A DNA stretch of 64,000 nt from Clostridium sp. C105KSO13 (GTDB lineage: Bacteria; Bacillota; Clostridia; Lachnospirales; Lachnospiraceae), in the NCBI RefSeq assembly GCF_001517425.1, contig NZ_FBWL01000158.1, positions 1 to 64,000 on the forward strand, read 5' to 3'. A model generated the notes under the pieces. It saw only the letters and a list, made by a program, of their open reading frames with translations, had not been told where the DNA came from and made no database searches. Position 1 is the first letter of the stretch. Each line of letters opens with the position of its first letter. A program made the position numbers and the translations under genes. Below, piece after piece: positions 16,444-26,895 of this stretch.

Positions 16444-17922
16444 CTAATGGTAAATATGATCTGTCTCGTAAACAGCCTCACAGGTAAGCTGTACGCCGAG
16501 CTTTTTAAGAAGCTTGATATCCACGTCTGAGGGCATAACAGAAGTGTGGGCCTGACAGCCTTTTAATTTCGGAAGCTGTTCCAAGGCTTTTCTCGCATCG
16601 TGATTTCCGGCGGCACTTGTGGACAGTGCAATCAGAACCTCATCTGTATGCAGTCTGGGATTTTTGCTTTTAAGATAATCTACTTTTAATTTCTGAATCG
16701 GTTCAATGGACTCCGGAGAAATCACGTGCAGCTCATGGTCAATGCCGGCCAGCTCCTTTAGTACATTGAGAAGCAGTGCAGCGGAGGCCCCCAGCAGGTT
16801 GGAGGTCTTGCCGGTTATAATGCGGCCGTCGTCCAATTCCATGGCAGCGGCAGGACCACGAGTTTCCCTGGCGCGCTTAAGCGCTTCTCCGACTACCTGC
16901 CGGTCCTGCACAGTTACATTAGCCTGATTCATCAGTAACTCCAATTTCTGAACCTCCTTCTCTGAGCATGTCCCTTTCAACAGACGGCCAAGCGCAGTAA
17001 AATATCTCCGGACAATTTCCTGCCGCGATGCTTCACGGCAGACTTCATCGTCGCAAATACAGTTTCCCGCCATATTGACCCCCATATCGGTAGGAGATTT
17101 GTAGGGACTCTTGCCATAGATTTTTTTGAAAATAGTATTCAGCACCGGAAAGATTTCTACATCCCTGTTATAATTTACTGTTGTAATACCATATGCTTCC
17201 AAATGGAAAGGATCAATCATATTCACATCATTCAAATCTGCAGTGGCTGCCTCATAAGCGAGATTGACAGGATGTTTCAGTGGAAGATTCCAGATGGGAA
17301 ATGTTTCAAATTTGGCATACCCCGCATGGATTCCACGTTTATGCTCATGATATAACTGAGAAAGGCAGGTTGCCATTTTGCCGCTTCCCGGACCGGGGGC
17401 GGTTATGATGACCAGAGGACGTGTTGTTTCAATATAATCATTTTTACCGTAGCCCTCATCACTGACAATCAGTGGGGTGTTGGATGGATAACCGTTGATG
17501 TTATAGTGCATATAAACACGGATATCCAAATTCTCCAGACGGTGTTTAAAAAGCGCTGCACTTTCCTGGCCTGAGTATTGGGTGATGACAACGCTGCCCA
17601 CATATAGGCCGTTGTCGCGGAAAGAATCCATAAGACGCAGGACATCCAGGTCATAGGTAATCCCTAAATCTCCGCGGACTTTATTCTTTTCAATGTCTTT
17701 TGCACTGATGACGATGACAATCTCTGCCTGACTTCCAAGTTGCTCTAGAAGGCGGAGCTTACTGTCGGGCGCAAAACCGGGCAGCACCCTGGCTGCATGA
17801 TAGTCGTCGAATAATTTCCCTCCAAATTCAAGGTAAAGTTTGTTGTCAAATTGGTCAATCCGCTGACGGATGTGTTCTGACTGCATAGTCAAGTATTTTT
17901 CGTTGTCAAATCCTATTTTCAT
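16444..17922 (-). CDS. DUF1846 domain-containing protein
   Basis: This 492-residue protein matches DUF1846 in full: MKIGFDNEKYL at the start, VIVISAKDIEKNKVRGDLGITYD, VIITAPGPGSGKMATCLSQ (a glycine-rich loop resembling a nucleotide-binding site), and MIDPFHLEAYG. Structures of the family are known but no reaction is assigned. It is followed by pyrG, 78 bases away, so a link to nucleotide metabolism is possible but unproven. It diverges from ftsH. Confidence 0.9.
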   Translation of the reverse strand: MKIGFDNEKYLTMQSEHIRQRIDQFDNKLYLEFGGKLFDDYHAARVLPGFAPDSKLRLLEQLGSQAEIVIVISAKDIEKNKVRGDLGITYDLDVLRLMDSFRDNGLYVGSVVITQYSGQESAALFKHRLENLDIRVYMHYNINGYPSNTPLIVSDEGYGKNDYIETTRPLVIITAPGPGSGKMATCLSQLYHEHKRGIHAGYAKFETFPIWNLPLKHPVNLAYEAATADLNDVNMIDPFHLEAYGITTVNYNRDVEIFPVLNTIFKKIYGKSPYKSPTDMGVNMAGNCICDDEVCREASRQEIVRRYFTALGRLLKGTCSEKEVQKLELLMNQANVTVQDRQVVGEALKRARETRGPAAAMELDDGRIITGKTSNLLGASAALLLNVLKELAGIDHELHVISPESIEPIQKLKVDYLKSKNPRLHTDEVLIALSTSAAGNHDARKALEQLPKLKGCQAHTSVMPSDVDIKLLKKLGVQLTCEAVYETDHIYH

Positions 17923-17943
17923 TTTATTATTCCTTTTCCTTTA

Positions 17944-17971
17944 ACGGTTCAGCTATCAGCTCAACTTGGCT
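17944..17971. repeat. Dispersed repeat, truncated copy C
   Basis: These 28 bases agree with 3811-3838 at 22 positions, including GTTCAG and ATCAGCTC. It lies in the divergent region between the DUF1846 and ftsH genes, in the leader of the DUF1846 gene. Confidence 0.4.
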
Positions 17972-17993
17972 AAACCATTACATATTCTTACCT

Positions 17994-18023
17994 AGTATAC
18001 TATAAAGCGCCTTGTGTTTACAA
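17994..18023 (-). promoter_or_regulatory. Candidate promoter of the DUF1846-pyrG unit
   Basis: On the minus strand TTGTAA (18018-18023) and TATACT (17994-17999) are 18 bases apart. The leader would be about 65 nt and would include the repeat at 17944-17971. Confidence 0.45.
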
Positions 18024-18042
18024 TATTTTCATAATCTTTTTA

Positions 18043-18071
18043 TTGATTTATAGGGTGGCTGTACTTATAAT
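18043..18071 (+). promoter_or_regulatory. Sigma-A promoter of ftsH
   Basis: TTGATT (18043-18048) and TATAAT (18066-18071) are 17 bases apart. Transcription would start near 18078, leaving a short leader that holds only the AGGAGG ribosome-binding site. Confidence 0.7.
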
Positions 18072-18099
18072 GAAGGTAGTGGATTTTAGGAGGCGAAGA

Positions 18100-20064
18100 A
18101 TGGATAATCAAAACAGAAATAATAATCCCAAGAATAACCGGCAGGGGTGGGGTATTATTTTTATTACCACACTACTGACCGTTTTTATAGTAATGGGTCT
18201 GTATTCTATGATGCAGGATAAGACCCCTGATGAAATCAGTTATAGTAAATTTCTTCAGATGGTGGATGACAAAGAGGTGGATAAGGTCACCATCGATTCA
18301 ACAAAGATTTATATTACCCTTACAGACAAAGCAAGAGCTGCCGAGAAGAAAGGTACTGCCACAGACCTCGTCGCACAGATCGAGCAGAGAACCGGAGAGA
18401 AAGAGCCGGATTATTACACCGGTGTTGTGAAAGATGATACATTATCGGACCGCCTGTATAAGGCAGGGGTGGAATATGAACAGAAGATTCCTGACACCGC
18501 ATCGTCTATGATCTTCGAGATATTTGTTACAGTAATTCTCCCCATTATCATGTTGCTTGTTTTATTTAATTTCCTGATGAAGCGCATGTCAAAAGGCGGC
18601 GGTATGATGGGAATCGGCAAAAGTAACGCAAAAGTTTACGTAGAAAAGGAGACCGGCGTCACTTTCCAGGATGTGGCGGGCCAGGATGAGGCAAAAGAAT
18701 CACTGCAGGAAGTAGTGGACTTTCTGCACAATCCAGGGAAATATACAGGAATCGGTGCCAAACTCCCGAAAGGAGCATTGCTGGTGGGACCTCCGGGAAC
18801 AGGAAAGACACTGCTTGCAAAAGCAGTGGCCGGAGAGGCTAAGGTACCGTTCTTTTCTCTGTCAGGTTCCGCTTTCGTCGAGATGTATGTAGGCGTAGGT
18901 GCCTCCCGTGTCCGTGACCTGTTTAAGCAGGCACAGCAGATGGCACCGTGTATCGTATTTATCGATGAAATTGACGCAATAGGAAAGTCACGTGATACTG
19001 CAATGGGCGGTGGAAATGATGAGCGTGAGCAGACGCTGAATCAGCTTCTGGCTGAGATGGACGGATTCGATACCAACAAAGGATTACTGCTGCTGGCTGC
19101 CACAAACCGTCCGGAAGTGCTGGATCCCGCACTTCTGCGTCCCGGCCGTTTTGACAGGCGTATTATTGTGGATAAGCCGGATTTAAAGGGTCGTGTAGAT
19201 GTCTTGAAGGTACATTCTAAAGATGTAAAGATGGATGAGAGCGTAGATTTGGAAGCAATTGCCCTGGCAACCTCAGGGGCTGTAGGTTCCGATTTGGCTA
19301 ATATGATTAACGAAGCCGCCATCAATGCTGTAAAGCATGGAAGGAAAGTAGTGCGTCAGAAAGATTTGTTTGAGGCAGTAGAGGTTGTGCTGGTTGGCAA
19401 AGAGAAGAAAGACCGCATCATGAGTACAGAGGAGAGAAGAATCGTATCTTATCATGAGGTGGGTCATGCGTTGGTAGGAGCCCTTCAGAAAGATGCAGAA
19501 CCGGTACAGAAGATTACAATCGTGCCCAGGACCATGGGCGCACTCGGATATGTAATGCAGACTCCGGAGGAAGAGAAGTTCCTTAATACCAAGAAGGAAC
19601 TACAGGCTATGCTGGTGGGTGCGCTTGCAGGGCGTGCCGCCGAGGAAATCGTATTTGATACCGTAACGACAGGTGCTTCCAATGATATTGAACAGGCCAC
19701 CAAGATTGCAAGAGCTATGATTACCCAGTATGGTATGTCCGACAAGTTTGGTCTGATTGGACTTGAATCTATTCAAAACCGCTATCTGGACGGACGTCCG
19801 GTTATGAACTGCGGAGATGCAACGGCGGGCGAGATCGACACAGAAGTTATGAAGATGCTTAAGAAAGCATATGAGGAGGCAAAGAGTCTCCTGAGTGAAA
19901 ATAGAGAGGCTCTGGATAAGATAGCGGACTTCCTGATAGAAAAGGAAACAATCACAGGAAAAGAATTCATGAAGATTTTCCGCGAAGTAAAAGGAATCGA
20001 AGAACCAGAAGAAGGAGCGGAACCGAAAAAAGAAGTACGGGTTTCCATGAAGCCGGTTGATTAA
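18100..20064 (+). CDS. ftsH: ATP-dependent zinc metalloprotease FtsH
   Basis: This membrane-anchored AAA+ protease degrades unassembled membrane proteins and regulators. Two membrane segments (about 17-36 and 138-160) flank the extracytoplasmic domain. The AAA module has Walker A GPPGTGKT (230-237), Walker [13 protein letters not shown] and the second region of homology [20 protein letters not shown]. The peptidase has the zinc motif HEVGH (452-456), with Val in place of the more common Ala. The start at 18100 has AGGAGG just upstream; the frame is open further back to 18043 but that part contains the promoter. Length 654 is typical. Confidence 0.97.
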   Translation: MDNQNRNNNPKNNRQGWGIIFITTLLTVFIVMGLYSMMQDKTPDEISYSKFLQMVDDKEVDKVTIDSTKIYITLTDKARAAEKKGTATDLVAQIEQRTGEKEPDYYTGVVKDDTLSDRLYKAGVEYEQKIPDTASSMIFEIFVTVILPIIMLLVLFNFLMKRMSKGGGMMGIGKSNAKVYVEKETGVTFQDVAGQDEAKESLQEVVDFLHNPGKYTGIGAKLPKGALLVGPPGTGKTLLAKAVAGEAKVPFFSLSGSAFVEMYVGVGASRVRDLFKQAQQMAPCIVFIDEIDAIGKSRDTAMGGGNDEREQTLNQLLAEMDGFDTNKGLLLLAATNRPEVLDPALLRPGRFDRRIIVDKPDLKGRVDVLKVHSKDVKMDESVDLEAIALATSGAVGSDLANMINEAAINAVKHGRKVVRQKDLFEAVEVVLVGKEKKDRIMSTEERRIVSYHEVGHALVGALQKDAEPVQKITIVPRTMGALGYVMQTPEEEKFLNTKKELQAMLVGALAGRAAEEIVFDTVTTGASNDIEQATKIARAMITQYGMSDKFGLIGLESIQNRYLDGRPVMNCGDATAGEIDTEVMKMLKKAYEEAKSLLSENREALDKIADFLIEKETITGKEFMKIFREVKGIEEPEEGAEPKKEVRVSMKPVD

Positions 20065-20075
20065 TCAACCGGCTT
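20050..20075. terminator. Perfect 26-bp palindrome overlapping the ftsH stop codon
   Basis: The palindrome has 13-base arms starting AAGCCGGTTG and contains the TAA stop (20062-20064) at its centre. Only a short T stretch (TTTACTTG) follows. It can act as terminator for ftsH, or as a stem that affects termination of translation. Confidence 0.55.
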
Positions 20076-20113
20076 TACTTGTAACAATTCAAGGGGACAG
20101 ACTCGATTTCGCG

Positions 20114-20142
20114 TTGCAATTATTTGGGATAACAATTATAAT
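20114..20142 (+). promoter_or_regulatory. Promoter of uvrC, placing transcription start on the ATG
   Basis: TTGCAA (20114-20119) and TATAAT (20137-20142) are 17 bases apart. The expected start of transcription, about seven bases after the -10, falls on 20149, which is the first base of the uvrC start codon. No ribosome-binding site is seen upstream. Confidence 0.65.
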
Positions 20143-20148
20143 ACAGAT

Positions 20149-22080
20149 ATGGATACGTATAATTTTGACATACAGGAAGAATTAAAAAAACTCCCCGGAA
20201 GACCCGGGGTTTATATTATGCATGATGAGAAGGACAACATCATTTATATAGGCAAGGCCATCAGCCTGAAGAATAGAGTTCGTCAGTATTTCCAGAGCAG
20301 CAGGAATAAGGGGGTTAAGATAGAGCAGATGGTCACTCATATTCGTCGGTTTGAGTACATCGTGACGGATTCGGAGCTGGAAGCACTTGTTCTGGAATGC
20401 AATCTGATCAAAGAGCACAGGCCAAAGTATAATACCATGCTGATGGACGATAAGGCCTATCCGTTCATTAAGGTAACAGTAAATGAGCCTTTTCCCCGGG
20501 TGATGCTGGCCAGAAAGATGCAGAAAGATAAGTCCAGGTATTTCGGGCCTTATACGAGCGCACAGGCGGTTAGGGATACAATTGACCTGACGCATAAACT
20601 GTACCATATAAGAAACTGCAGCCGCAATCTGCCAAGAGATACAGGAAAGGAGCGTCCCTGTCTGAGCTACTACATCAAGCAGTGTGATGCCCCGTGTCAG
20701 GGGTATGTTTCCCAGGAGGAATATGGCAAGTCTGTACAGGAGGTCCTTCGTTTTTTAAACGGAAATTTTGATGACGTTATAAAGGACCTGGAATCCAAAA
20801 TGCATAAGGCTTCAGAGGAGTTGGAGTTTGAAAAGGCCATTGAATACCGGGAACTTATGGACAGTGTGAAGAAGGTGGCGCAGAAGCAGAAGATTACGGA
20901 CAGCAGCGGGGAGGACAGGGATGTCCTGGCAGTGGCATCAAAGGAGGAGGACGCCGTAGTTCAAGTCTTCTTTATCCGTGGAGGAAGACTTATCGGCAGA
21001 GATCATTTTTATCTCCGCATCACAAAGGATGAACCGGCTGTTGAGATTCTGGACAGTTTTATTAAACAGTATTATGCCGGCACTCCGTTTATTCCCGGAG
21101 AGCTGATGCTCCCTGAAGAACCGGATGATGTGCATGTTCTGGAAGAGTGGCTGAGTGCAAAGCGGGGACAAAAGGTGTCTATCAGAGTTCCAAAGAAAGG
21201 GACAAAAGAAAAGCTTGTGGAACTGGCTGCAGATAATGCCAGCCTTGTGCTGAGCAAGGATAAAGAAAGACTGAAGAGGGAAGAAGGCAGGACTATCGGA
21301 GCGGTGAAAGAAATCGAGAAACTTTTAGAGGTGGAAGATATCAGCCGTATGGAGGCTTTTGACATTTCCAATACCAATGGGTTTGAGTCTGTCGGCTCTA
21401 TGGTTGTATATGAAAGGGGAAGACCTAAGAGAAACGATTACCGGAAGTTTAAGATTAAAGGAATCCAGGGAGCAGATGATTACGGTAGCATGCGGGAGGT
21501 ACTCACAAGGAGATTTACCCACGGACTGCGAGAGAGAGAAGAGAACAAGAATCTGGGAAGCTTTACTGCTTTTCCTGACCTGATTCTTATGGATGGAGGA
21601 AAAGGACAGGTGAATGTAGCTCTGCAGGTACTGGAGGAACTCCATCTTAATATTCCGGTGTGTGGCATGGTAAAAGATGATTACCATAGAACCAGGGGAC
21701 TGTATTACCACAATGAAGAGATTCCTATTGACAAATCCTCTGAGGCCTTCCGGCTAATCACAAGAATTCAGGATGAAGCCCACCGATTTGCCATAGAATA
21801 TCACAGACAGCTCAGGGGAAAGGGACAGGTACACTCCATTTTAGATGATATTGACGGAATAGGACCGGCCCGCCGCAAGGCGCTCATGCGCCATTATATG
21901 AATCTGGATGCCATAAGGGCTGCAACAGTGGAAGAGCTGGCTGCGGTACCGTCCATGAATGGAAAGGCAGCAGAGGCAGTGCATCAGTTTTTCCATGAGC
22001 AGAAAAAAGATGCTGTACCTGAAAAACATAGAAAAGGAGAACGCAATGGGACGAGGCGTGAAATTACAAAAAATTGTTGA
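20149..22080 (+). CDS. uvrC: Excinuclease ABC subunit C
   Basis: UvrC cuts on both sides of DNA lesions after UvrAB recognition. The GIY-YIG nuclease domain is at 15-100 ([18 protein letters not shown]), followed by the cysteine cluster [13 protein letters not shown], a UVR motif (about 205-240), the RNase H-like C-terminal nuclease ([26 protein letters not shown]) and a helix-hairpin-helix end ([14 protein letters not shown]). Length 643 is slightly above average because of a charged C-terminus that overlaps hprK. The start ATG fits the family N-terminus but has no Shine-Dalgarno, consistent with a leaderless transcript. Confidence 0.95.
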   Translation: MDTYNFDIQEELKKLPGRPGVYIMHDEKDNIIYIGKAISLKNRVRQYFQSSRNKGVKIEQMVTHIRRFEYIVTDSELEALVLECNLIKEHRPKYNTMLMDDKAYPFIKVTVNEPFPRVMLARKMQKDKSRYFGPYTSAQAVRDTIDLTHKLYHIRNCSRNLPRDTGKERPCLSYYIKQCDAPCQGYVSQEEYGKSVQEVLRFLNGNFDDVIKDLESKMHKASEELEFEKAIEYRELMDSVKKVAQKQKITDSSGEDRDVLAVASKEEDAVVQVFFIRGGRLIGRDHFYLRITKDEPAVEILDSFIKQYYAGTPFIPGELMLPEEPDDVHVLEEWLSAKRGQKVSIRVPKKGTKEKLVELAADNASLVLSKDKERLKREEGRTIGAVKEIEKLLEVEDISRMEAFDISNTNGFESVGSMVVYERGRPKRNDYRKFKIKGIQGADDYGSMREVLTRRFTHGLREREENKNLGSFTAFPDLILMDGGKGQVNVALQVLEELHLNIPVCGMVKDDYHRTRGLYYHNEEIPIDKSSEAFRLITRIQDEAHRFAIEYHRQLRGKGQVHSILDDIDGIGPARRKALMRHYMNLDAIRAATVEELAAVPSMNGKAAEAVHQFFHEQKKDAVPEKHRKGERNGTRREITKNC

Positions 22081-22975
22081 AACTATGGATTTGAAGAATC
22101 TGACTCCGGAGGTGGATTTGACTGGCAAAGAGGTTAATATTCCGGACATTAACAGGCCTGCACTGCAGCTGGCTGGATTTTTCGAACATTTTGATTCTGA
22201 CAGGGTTCAGATCATCGGATATGTGGAGTACACATACTTGGAGACTTTGTCCGAAGAGAAAAAAAATAAAATGTATGATGAGCTTCTCCGCAACCAGATT
22301 CCCTGTATTATATTCAGCAGAGATTTAGAACCGGAGAAGGTCCTTCTGGAAAAAGCCGTGCAATACAAAGTTCCTGTTTTTGGCACCTCAAAAGCCACAT
22401 CCTCTTTCATGGGGGAGATTATCCGCTGGATGAATGTAGAACTTGCTCCCTGTATATCTATCCATGGTGTACTTGTGGATGTGTATGGTGTAGGGGTTCT
22501 GATAATGGGAGAGAGCGGAATAGGAAAAAGCGAGGCTGCTCTGGAGCTTATTAAGAGAGGACACCGTCTTGTATCCGATGACGTGGTAGAGATTAAAAAA
22601 GTAAGTGACGTTACTCTTGTAGGCGCGGCGCCTGATATTACCAGGCATTTTATAGAACTTCGAGGAATTGGCATTGTAGATGTGAAATCTATGTTCGGTG
22701 TACAGAGTGTTAGAGAGACACAGAATATAGATCTTGTAATTACCCTTGAGGAATGGGATAGAGATAAACAATATGACCGGCTTGGACTGGAGGAAGAGTA
22801 TACAGAGTTTTTGGGAAATCGGGTGGTCTGCCATAGGATTCCACTGCGTCCGGGACGTAATCTTGCGATTATTGTAGAGTCTGCAGCTGTAAACCACAGA
22901 CAGAAACAGATGGGGTACAATGCAGCACAGGCACTATATAAACGGGTGCAGGAGAACCTGAATAAAAACAAATAG
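22046..22975 (+). CDS. hprK: HPr kinase/phosphorylase
   Basis: HprK phosphorylates Ser46 of HPr to switch on carbon catabolite repression in Gram-positive bacteria and reverses this at low energy. The Walker A loop GESGIGKS is at about 154-161 and the family signature [15 protein letters not shown] follows. The ATG at 22046 is chosen because AAGGAGA lies just upstream; the gene then overlaps the end of uvrC by 35 bases. Length is 309 residues. It is followed by a glucokinase gene after 43 bases, a sensible partner in sugar metabolism. Confidence 0.95.
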   Translation: MGRGVKLQKIVETMDLKNLTPEVDLTGKEVNIPDINRPALQLAGFFEHFDSDRVQIIGYVEYTYLETLSEEKKNKMYDELLRNQIPCIIFSRDLEPEKVLLEKAVQYKVPVFGTSKATSSFMGEIIRWMNVELAPCISIHGVLVDVYGVGVLIMGESGIGKSEAALELIKRGHRLVSDDVVEIKKVSDVTLVGAAPDITRHFIELRGIGIVDVKSMFGVQSVRETQNIDLVITLEEWDRDKQYDRLGLEEEYTEFLGNRVVCHRIPLRPGRNLAIIVESAAVNHRQKQMGYNAAQALYKRVQENLNKNK

Positions 22976-23018
22976 CACATTAGGGCAGAAAAAAGTACAG
23001 AAGATCAGGAGAAGAACT

Positions 23019-23954
23019 ATGAAATATTGTTTTGGCGTAGACATCGGCGGAACAACAGTAAAGATGGGAATGTTTAAAGAAACGGGGAAAATTCTTGACA
23101 AATGGGAGATTGTAACCCGTACGGAAAATGAAGGCGAAGCCATCCTCCCGGATGTTGCGTCCTCTATCCTTAAAAAAATGAAAGAAAGAGAAATTCCCAT
23201 GGACGCGGTCCTGGGTGTAGGCGTGGGAGTGCCCGCACCTGTCAGTGATGACGGAGTAGTCCACGGCAGCGCGAATCTTGGCTGGGAATATAAGGAAGCA
23301 AAAAACGAACTGGAACATCTCACAGGACTAAGAGCACTGTTTGGAAATGATGCAAATGTAGCCGCATTGGGGGAAATGTGGAAAGGCGGCGGTCTCGGAG
23401 AGAAAAATCTAATCATGGTGACACTGGGCACAGGCGTGGGCAGCGGTATTGTCTCGGAAGGCCGGATTGTAAACGGTGCTCACGGTGCAGCCGGGGAAAT
23501 CGGGCATATGCACGTGAATGACGCGGAAACAGAACAGTGCGGCTGTGGAAATTACGGCTGTCTGGAACAATATGCCTCCGCCACAGGAATTGTGCGGCTG
23601 GCAAAAAGAAAGCTGGAAATAGACAAAAGAAACACCATGCTGACAGAAAGCACCGTGACTGCCAAAGCCGTGTTTGATGCCGTAAAGGCAGGAGATGCTG
23701 TTGCGGTGGAAGTAGCAAAGGAGTTTGGACGTTATCTGGGACATGCACTTGCAAGGATGGCAACAGCAGTGGACCCGGGGGTTTTTGTCATTGGAGGCGG
23801 TGTATCTAAGGCTGGGGAGATACTGATTCCTTTTATACAAGAGCCGTATCGTGAGAGCGCTTTTTTTGCTATAAAGGATGTAAGATTTGCGCTGGCAACT
23901 CTTGGGAATGATGCCGGGATTTGTGGCTCAGCTAAAATGATTATAGAAGGCTAA
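23019..23954 (+). CDS. glk: ROK family glucokinase
   Basis: It phosphorylates glucose with ATP. The ATP-binding motif DIGGTTVKMG (about 6-15) and the ROK zinc motif CGCGNYGCLEQYAS are intact. The 311-residue length is normal. RBS CAGGAG precedes the ATG. It lies downstream of hprK in the same direction, which links sugar phosphorylation to catabolite control. A different ROK sugar kinase specificity cannot be excluded from sequence alone. Confidence 0.9.
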   Translation: MKYCFGVDIGGTTVKMGMFKETGKILDKWEIVTRTENEGEAILPDVASSILKKMKEREIPMDAVLGVGVGVPAPVSDDGVVHGSANLGWEYKEAKNELEHLTGLRALFGNDANVAALGEMWKGGGLGEKNLIMVTLGTGVGSGIVSEGRIVNGAHGAAGEIGHMHVNDAETEQCGCGNYGCLEQYASATGIVRLAKRKLEIDKRNTMLTESTVTAKAVFDAVKAGDAVAVEVAKEFGRYLGHALARMATAVDPGVFVIGGGVSKAGEILIPFIQEPYRESAFFAIKDVRFALATLGNDAGICGSAKMIIEG

Positions 23955-24029
23955 TCTCTTTAGACCGGCACAACAATACCAAATGGAAATGCTGGCATTT
24001 CCGCTTGACTCGTTGCTTGCGGGAATAAA

Positions 24030-24076
24030 AAAGTGGCAAAGAAGATGAGAAAAATTGACATCTTCTTTGCCACTTT
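24030..24076. terminator. Strong bidirectional terminator between glk and the PBP gene
   Basis: Perfect 18-base arms AAAGTGGCAAAGAAGATG (24030-24047) and its complement (24059-24076) enclose an 11-base loop. It separates two convergent genes. Just upstream is a second perfect palindrome, GGAAATGC/GCATTTCC (23985-24002). Confidence 0.8.
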
Positions 24077-24106
24077 CTTCTAGTTAAAATCATCTGAGAG
24101 TCGGGA

Positions 24107-26692
24107 TTATGGTGCTGTTTCAGCATCGCCGCCTTCTTCACCGCCACCTGAGTTCCCGGGATCAGGTGTACTGCTGTCATCCGGCTTTTCTGGCTCAGTG
24201 TCGCCGTCCTCCTCCGGATTGGGTTTTTCTGTATCGGGCGTTTCGCTGCCCTCTTCGGGATTCTCCGGGGAGTTTTCGTCCTTTTCATCTTTGGGCTTTT
24301 CTTTGCTTTCATCATCCGTAGTTTTCTCTGACGGTCTTTCTACCACATGGCCGGGACAGCTCTGCGTGGGAGCAGTTCCCTGGGCAAAATATTCCGTTAG
24401 CGGAGGACAGCTTGAAGTTGCAAGAAGCCCGGTTATGGTACATACAGTCTTTTGCTCGACAGAAGTAGGCATCGTAAAGTCCTTATATGGGAGATCCGCA
24501 TGTACTCTGTCCATAATACTTTTCCAGAGAACCTCATGCCAGTTTTGTGACGCATATGCCCAGCCTTCCATTGGCTTATTAGAGTCAAATCCGGTCCATA
24601 CAGAGCAGGTATAGTACGGTGTGTAGGCTGATAACCAGAGGTCTGTGCTGTTCTCTGTAGTACCGGTCTTTCCTGCTGCCGGCATATTGTTAAGCTTTGC
24701 CGTAGTACCGGTTCCCTGATTAATAACATCCTGCATTGCACTGGTAAGAAGTGCAGCCGTGGAGTCCTTGATCACCTGATGGGTGGCGGGGGAAGTGTTG
24801 TCTAAAAGGACATTCCCGTCACGATCCAGAACCTTTGTGTATAGAATGGGTTCTGTGTAGGTGCCGTTGTTTGCAATTGCCGCATATGCAGCGGTCATTT
24901 CCAGGTTATATACACCCCGCGTAATTCCTCCCAGCGCAGTAGCCTGCGCTACATCGGTATAGTTAGGATAATTGGGATCATCATAATTTACAAGTGAGGT
25001 AAAGCCGAAGTTGAGCAGAGAGTCAAAGCCGGTTTGAAGACCAATATCTGTCAGAGTTTTCACTGCACAGATATTCATGGAGTGTTCGATTGCATACCTT
25101 ACTCTCGTATTGCCAATGTATTTGTTATCCCAGTTGTTGACTGGCTTGCCGTCTGCATAGGCATACGGCTCGTCCAATATAGTGCTGGCCAGAGTGTATT
25201 TGCCGGAATCCAGCGCAGGTGCATAGGTGGAAACAATCTTAAAGCAGGAACCAGGCTGTCTCGTAGAATCGGTTGCACGGTTCAGCGAAAGATTGGTTGT
25301 CTTTTCACCGCGCCCTCCCACGATAGCCTTGACCTGACCCGTGGACTGCTCCATCACGACTACTGAAATCTGTGGCTGTGGTGTGATATCAATTGTCTCA
25401 TTGACAGTGTCTCCCTCGACAATGTTCAATGTGCCTTTGTATTCTGCAATGGCCTGATTAGCCTCATCCGGTGAGGAGAAAACAAGAGGAAATTCTCTTC
25501 CCCAGGCAACTTTGATGTATTCTGCAAGCATTTCCTTGCTATAGTTTTCTGAAGTACCGTCTGCCCGTGTGATAGTAAGGGCATATTCCAGTCCATATTC
25601 CACAGTGGAAGGATAATTAGCGGGATTAGCCGCCTCTTCATCACAAATCTGCTGAATGGCAGGGTCCTGTGTGGCGGTAATATTAAGACCGCCGCTGTAA
25701 AGAGCATTGTAGGCCTGTGTCTCCGTATAGTTCTTCCGTTCCCGGAGATCTTTGATAATCTGCTGTGCCAGTTCATCTATAAAGTAGGAATTGGGCGTAT
25801 CGGTCGTAGTTTCCTGTGCCGTCGCCTGAATTCGGTCATATACGGGGTCGGCCTCGGTTTCATCATATTCCTTTTGGGTGATATATTTTTGCTTGAGCAT
25901 ATTCTTCAAGACTTTATCCCGGCGCTTTTTATTATCCTCCGGGTGTGTAACCGGATCATAATCAGAAGGACTCTGTGTAATTCCTGCTAAAACTGCACAC
26001 TCCGAAAGATTCAGTTCCGACACATCCTTGCCAAAATACCTCTTTGCAGCCGTCTGTACCCCCAGGCAGTTCTGCCCAAGATTGATGGTGTTCATGTAAG
26101 ATTCCACAATTTCTTCCTTGCTCATCTGTTTCTCGATGTTCACGGCAAGATACTGCTCCTGAAGTTTCCTTTCCAAACGGTCATAGAAGGTCTTTTCTTC
26201 TGTGAAGTTAGGGAAGACATTGTTCTTGATTAATTGCTGTGTCAGTGTACTTCCACCCTCTGAAAAGTTTCCGGACGTCAGTCCAACGACTCCGGCTCTC
26301 AAAATACCCTGCATGTCAATACCGTTATGCTGGTAGAAACGTTCATCTTCTATTGCCACGAAGGCATGGGTAAGATTAATGGGAATATCATCGTAATTTT
26401 TATAAATACGATTGGACCCTTTTTGCAAAAACGTGTCCAGCATTGTACCATCCTCGGCATAGACAAAAGAAGTAGCTCCGGAAGGCCTTACATCGGCAGG
26501 GGTGACCTTTGGAGTGTTGTCTATGATTTTCTTAACAAATAGGCCGGCACCGGCGGCGCCGATTACAATTATCAGCAGCAGGCAGATAATGATGGCTTTG
26601 AATAGTCGGACTCCCACCCGCTTTTTTTTCATATTTTTTTTTGAAGAGATATCTTTCTTCTTTTTCGTGAGATTTTCTTTTCCAAAGTTCAT
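24107..26692 (-). CDS. Class A penicillin-binding protein (transglycosylase/transpeptidase, PBP1A type)
   Basis: This bifunctional enzyme polymerises and cross-links peptidoglycan. A basic cytoplasmic N-terminus and one membrane anchor (about 32-54) precede the GT51 domain, with catalytic Glu115 in AIEDERFYQHNG and the GGSTLTQQL motif. The transpeptidase domain has SCFK (482-485), SMN (538-540) and KTG (675-677). The last 70 or so residues are a low-complexity tail dominated by Glu, Asp, Pro and Ser (from about 789). RBS GGAGG lies upstream. Tail function is unknown; acidic disordered tails are common in clostridial PBP1 proteins. Confidence 0.95.
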   Translation of the reverse strand: MNFGKENLTKKKKDISSKKNMKKKRVGVRLFKAIIICLLLIIVIGAAGAGLFVKKIIDNTPKVTPADVRPSGATSFVYAEDGTMLDTFLQKGSNRIYKNYDDIPINLTHAFVAIEDERFYQHNGIDMQGILRAGVVGLTSGNFSEGGSTLTQQLIKNNVFPNFTEEKTFYDRLERKLQEQYLAVNIEKQMSKEEIVESYMNTINLGQNCLGVQTAAKRYFGKDVSELNLSECAVLAGITQSPSDYDPVTHPEDNKKRRDKVLKNMLKQKYITQKEYDETEADPVYDRIQATAQETTTDTPNSYFIDELAQQIIKDLRERKNYTETQAYNALYSGGLNITATQDPAIQQICDEEAANPANYPSTVEYGLEYALTITRADGTSENYSKEMLAEYIKVAWGREFPLVFSSPDEANQAIAEYKGTLNIVEGDTVNETIDITPQPQISVVVMEQSTGQVKAIVGGRGEKTTNLSLNRATDSTRQPGSCFKIVSTYAPALDSGKYTLASTILDEPYAYADGKPVNNWDNKYIGNTRVRYAIEHSMNICAVKTLTDIGLQTGFDSLLNFGFTSLVNYDDPNYPNYTDVAQATALGGITRGVYNLEMTAAYAAIANNGTYTEPILYTKVLDRDGNVLLDNTSPATHQVIKDSTAALLTSAMQDVINQGTGTTAKLNNMPAAGKTGTTENSTDLWLSAYTPYYTCSVWTGFDSNKPMEGWAYASQNWHEVLWKSIMDRVHADLPYKDFTMPTSVEQKTVCTITGLLATSSCPPLTEYFAQGTAPTQSCPGHVVERPSEKTTDDESKEKPKDEKDENSPENPEEGSETPDTEKPNPEEDGDTEPEKPDDSSTPDPGNSGGGEEGGDAETAP

Positions 26693-26722
26693 GAATAATA
26701 TCCTCCTTTATTCATTCTACCT

Positions 26723-26731
26723 ATTATAACA
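26723..26731 (-). promoter_or_regulatory. Extended -10 promoter of the PBP gene
   Basis: On the minus strand TGTTATAAT is present with TATAAT at 26723-26728; no good -35 box lies at 17 bases. The ribosome-binding site follows within the short leader. Confidence 0.45.
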
Positions 26732-26895
26732 AATTTGCCTGCTTAAATAAAGAAAAAATAGAAAAGTTCACATTTCTAAAAGAATCTTAATAAAGTCTTG
26801 CGGTTTTTCATAAATTTGATGTATTGTTGTATATATACTGATACCAGTGTGCTGCAATCCACAGGTGTCGGAAATACAGAAAACGAGGTAGGTCA

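Noticed and set aside
22207-22980. 257-codon open frame antisense to hprK
   Set aside because: Serine-rich shadow frame without start signal; hprK is certain on the other strand.
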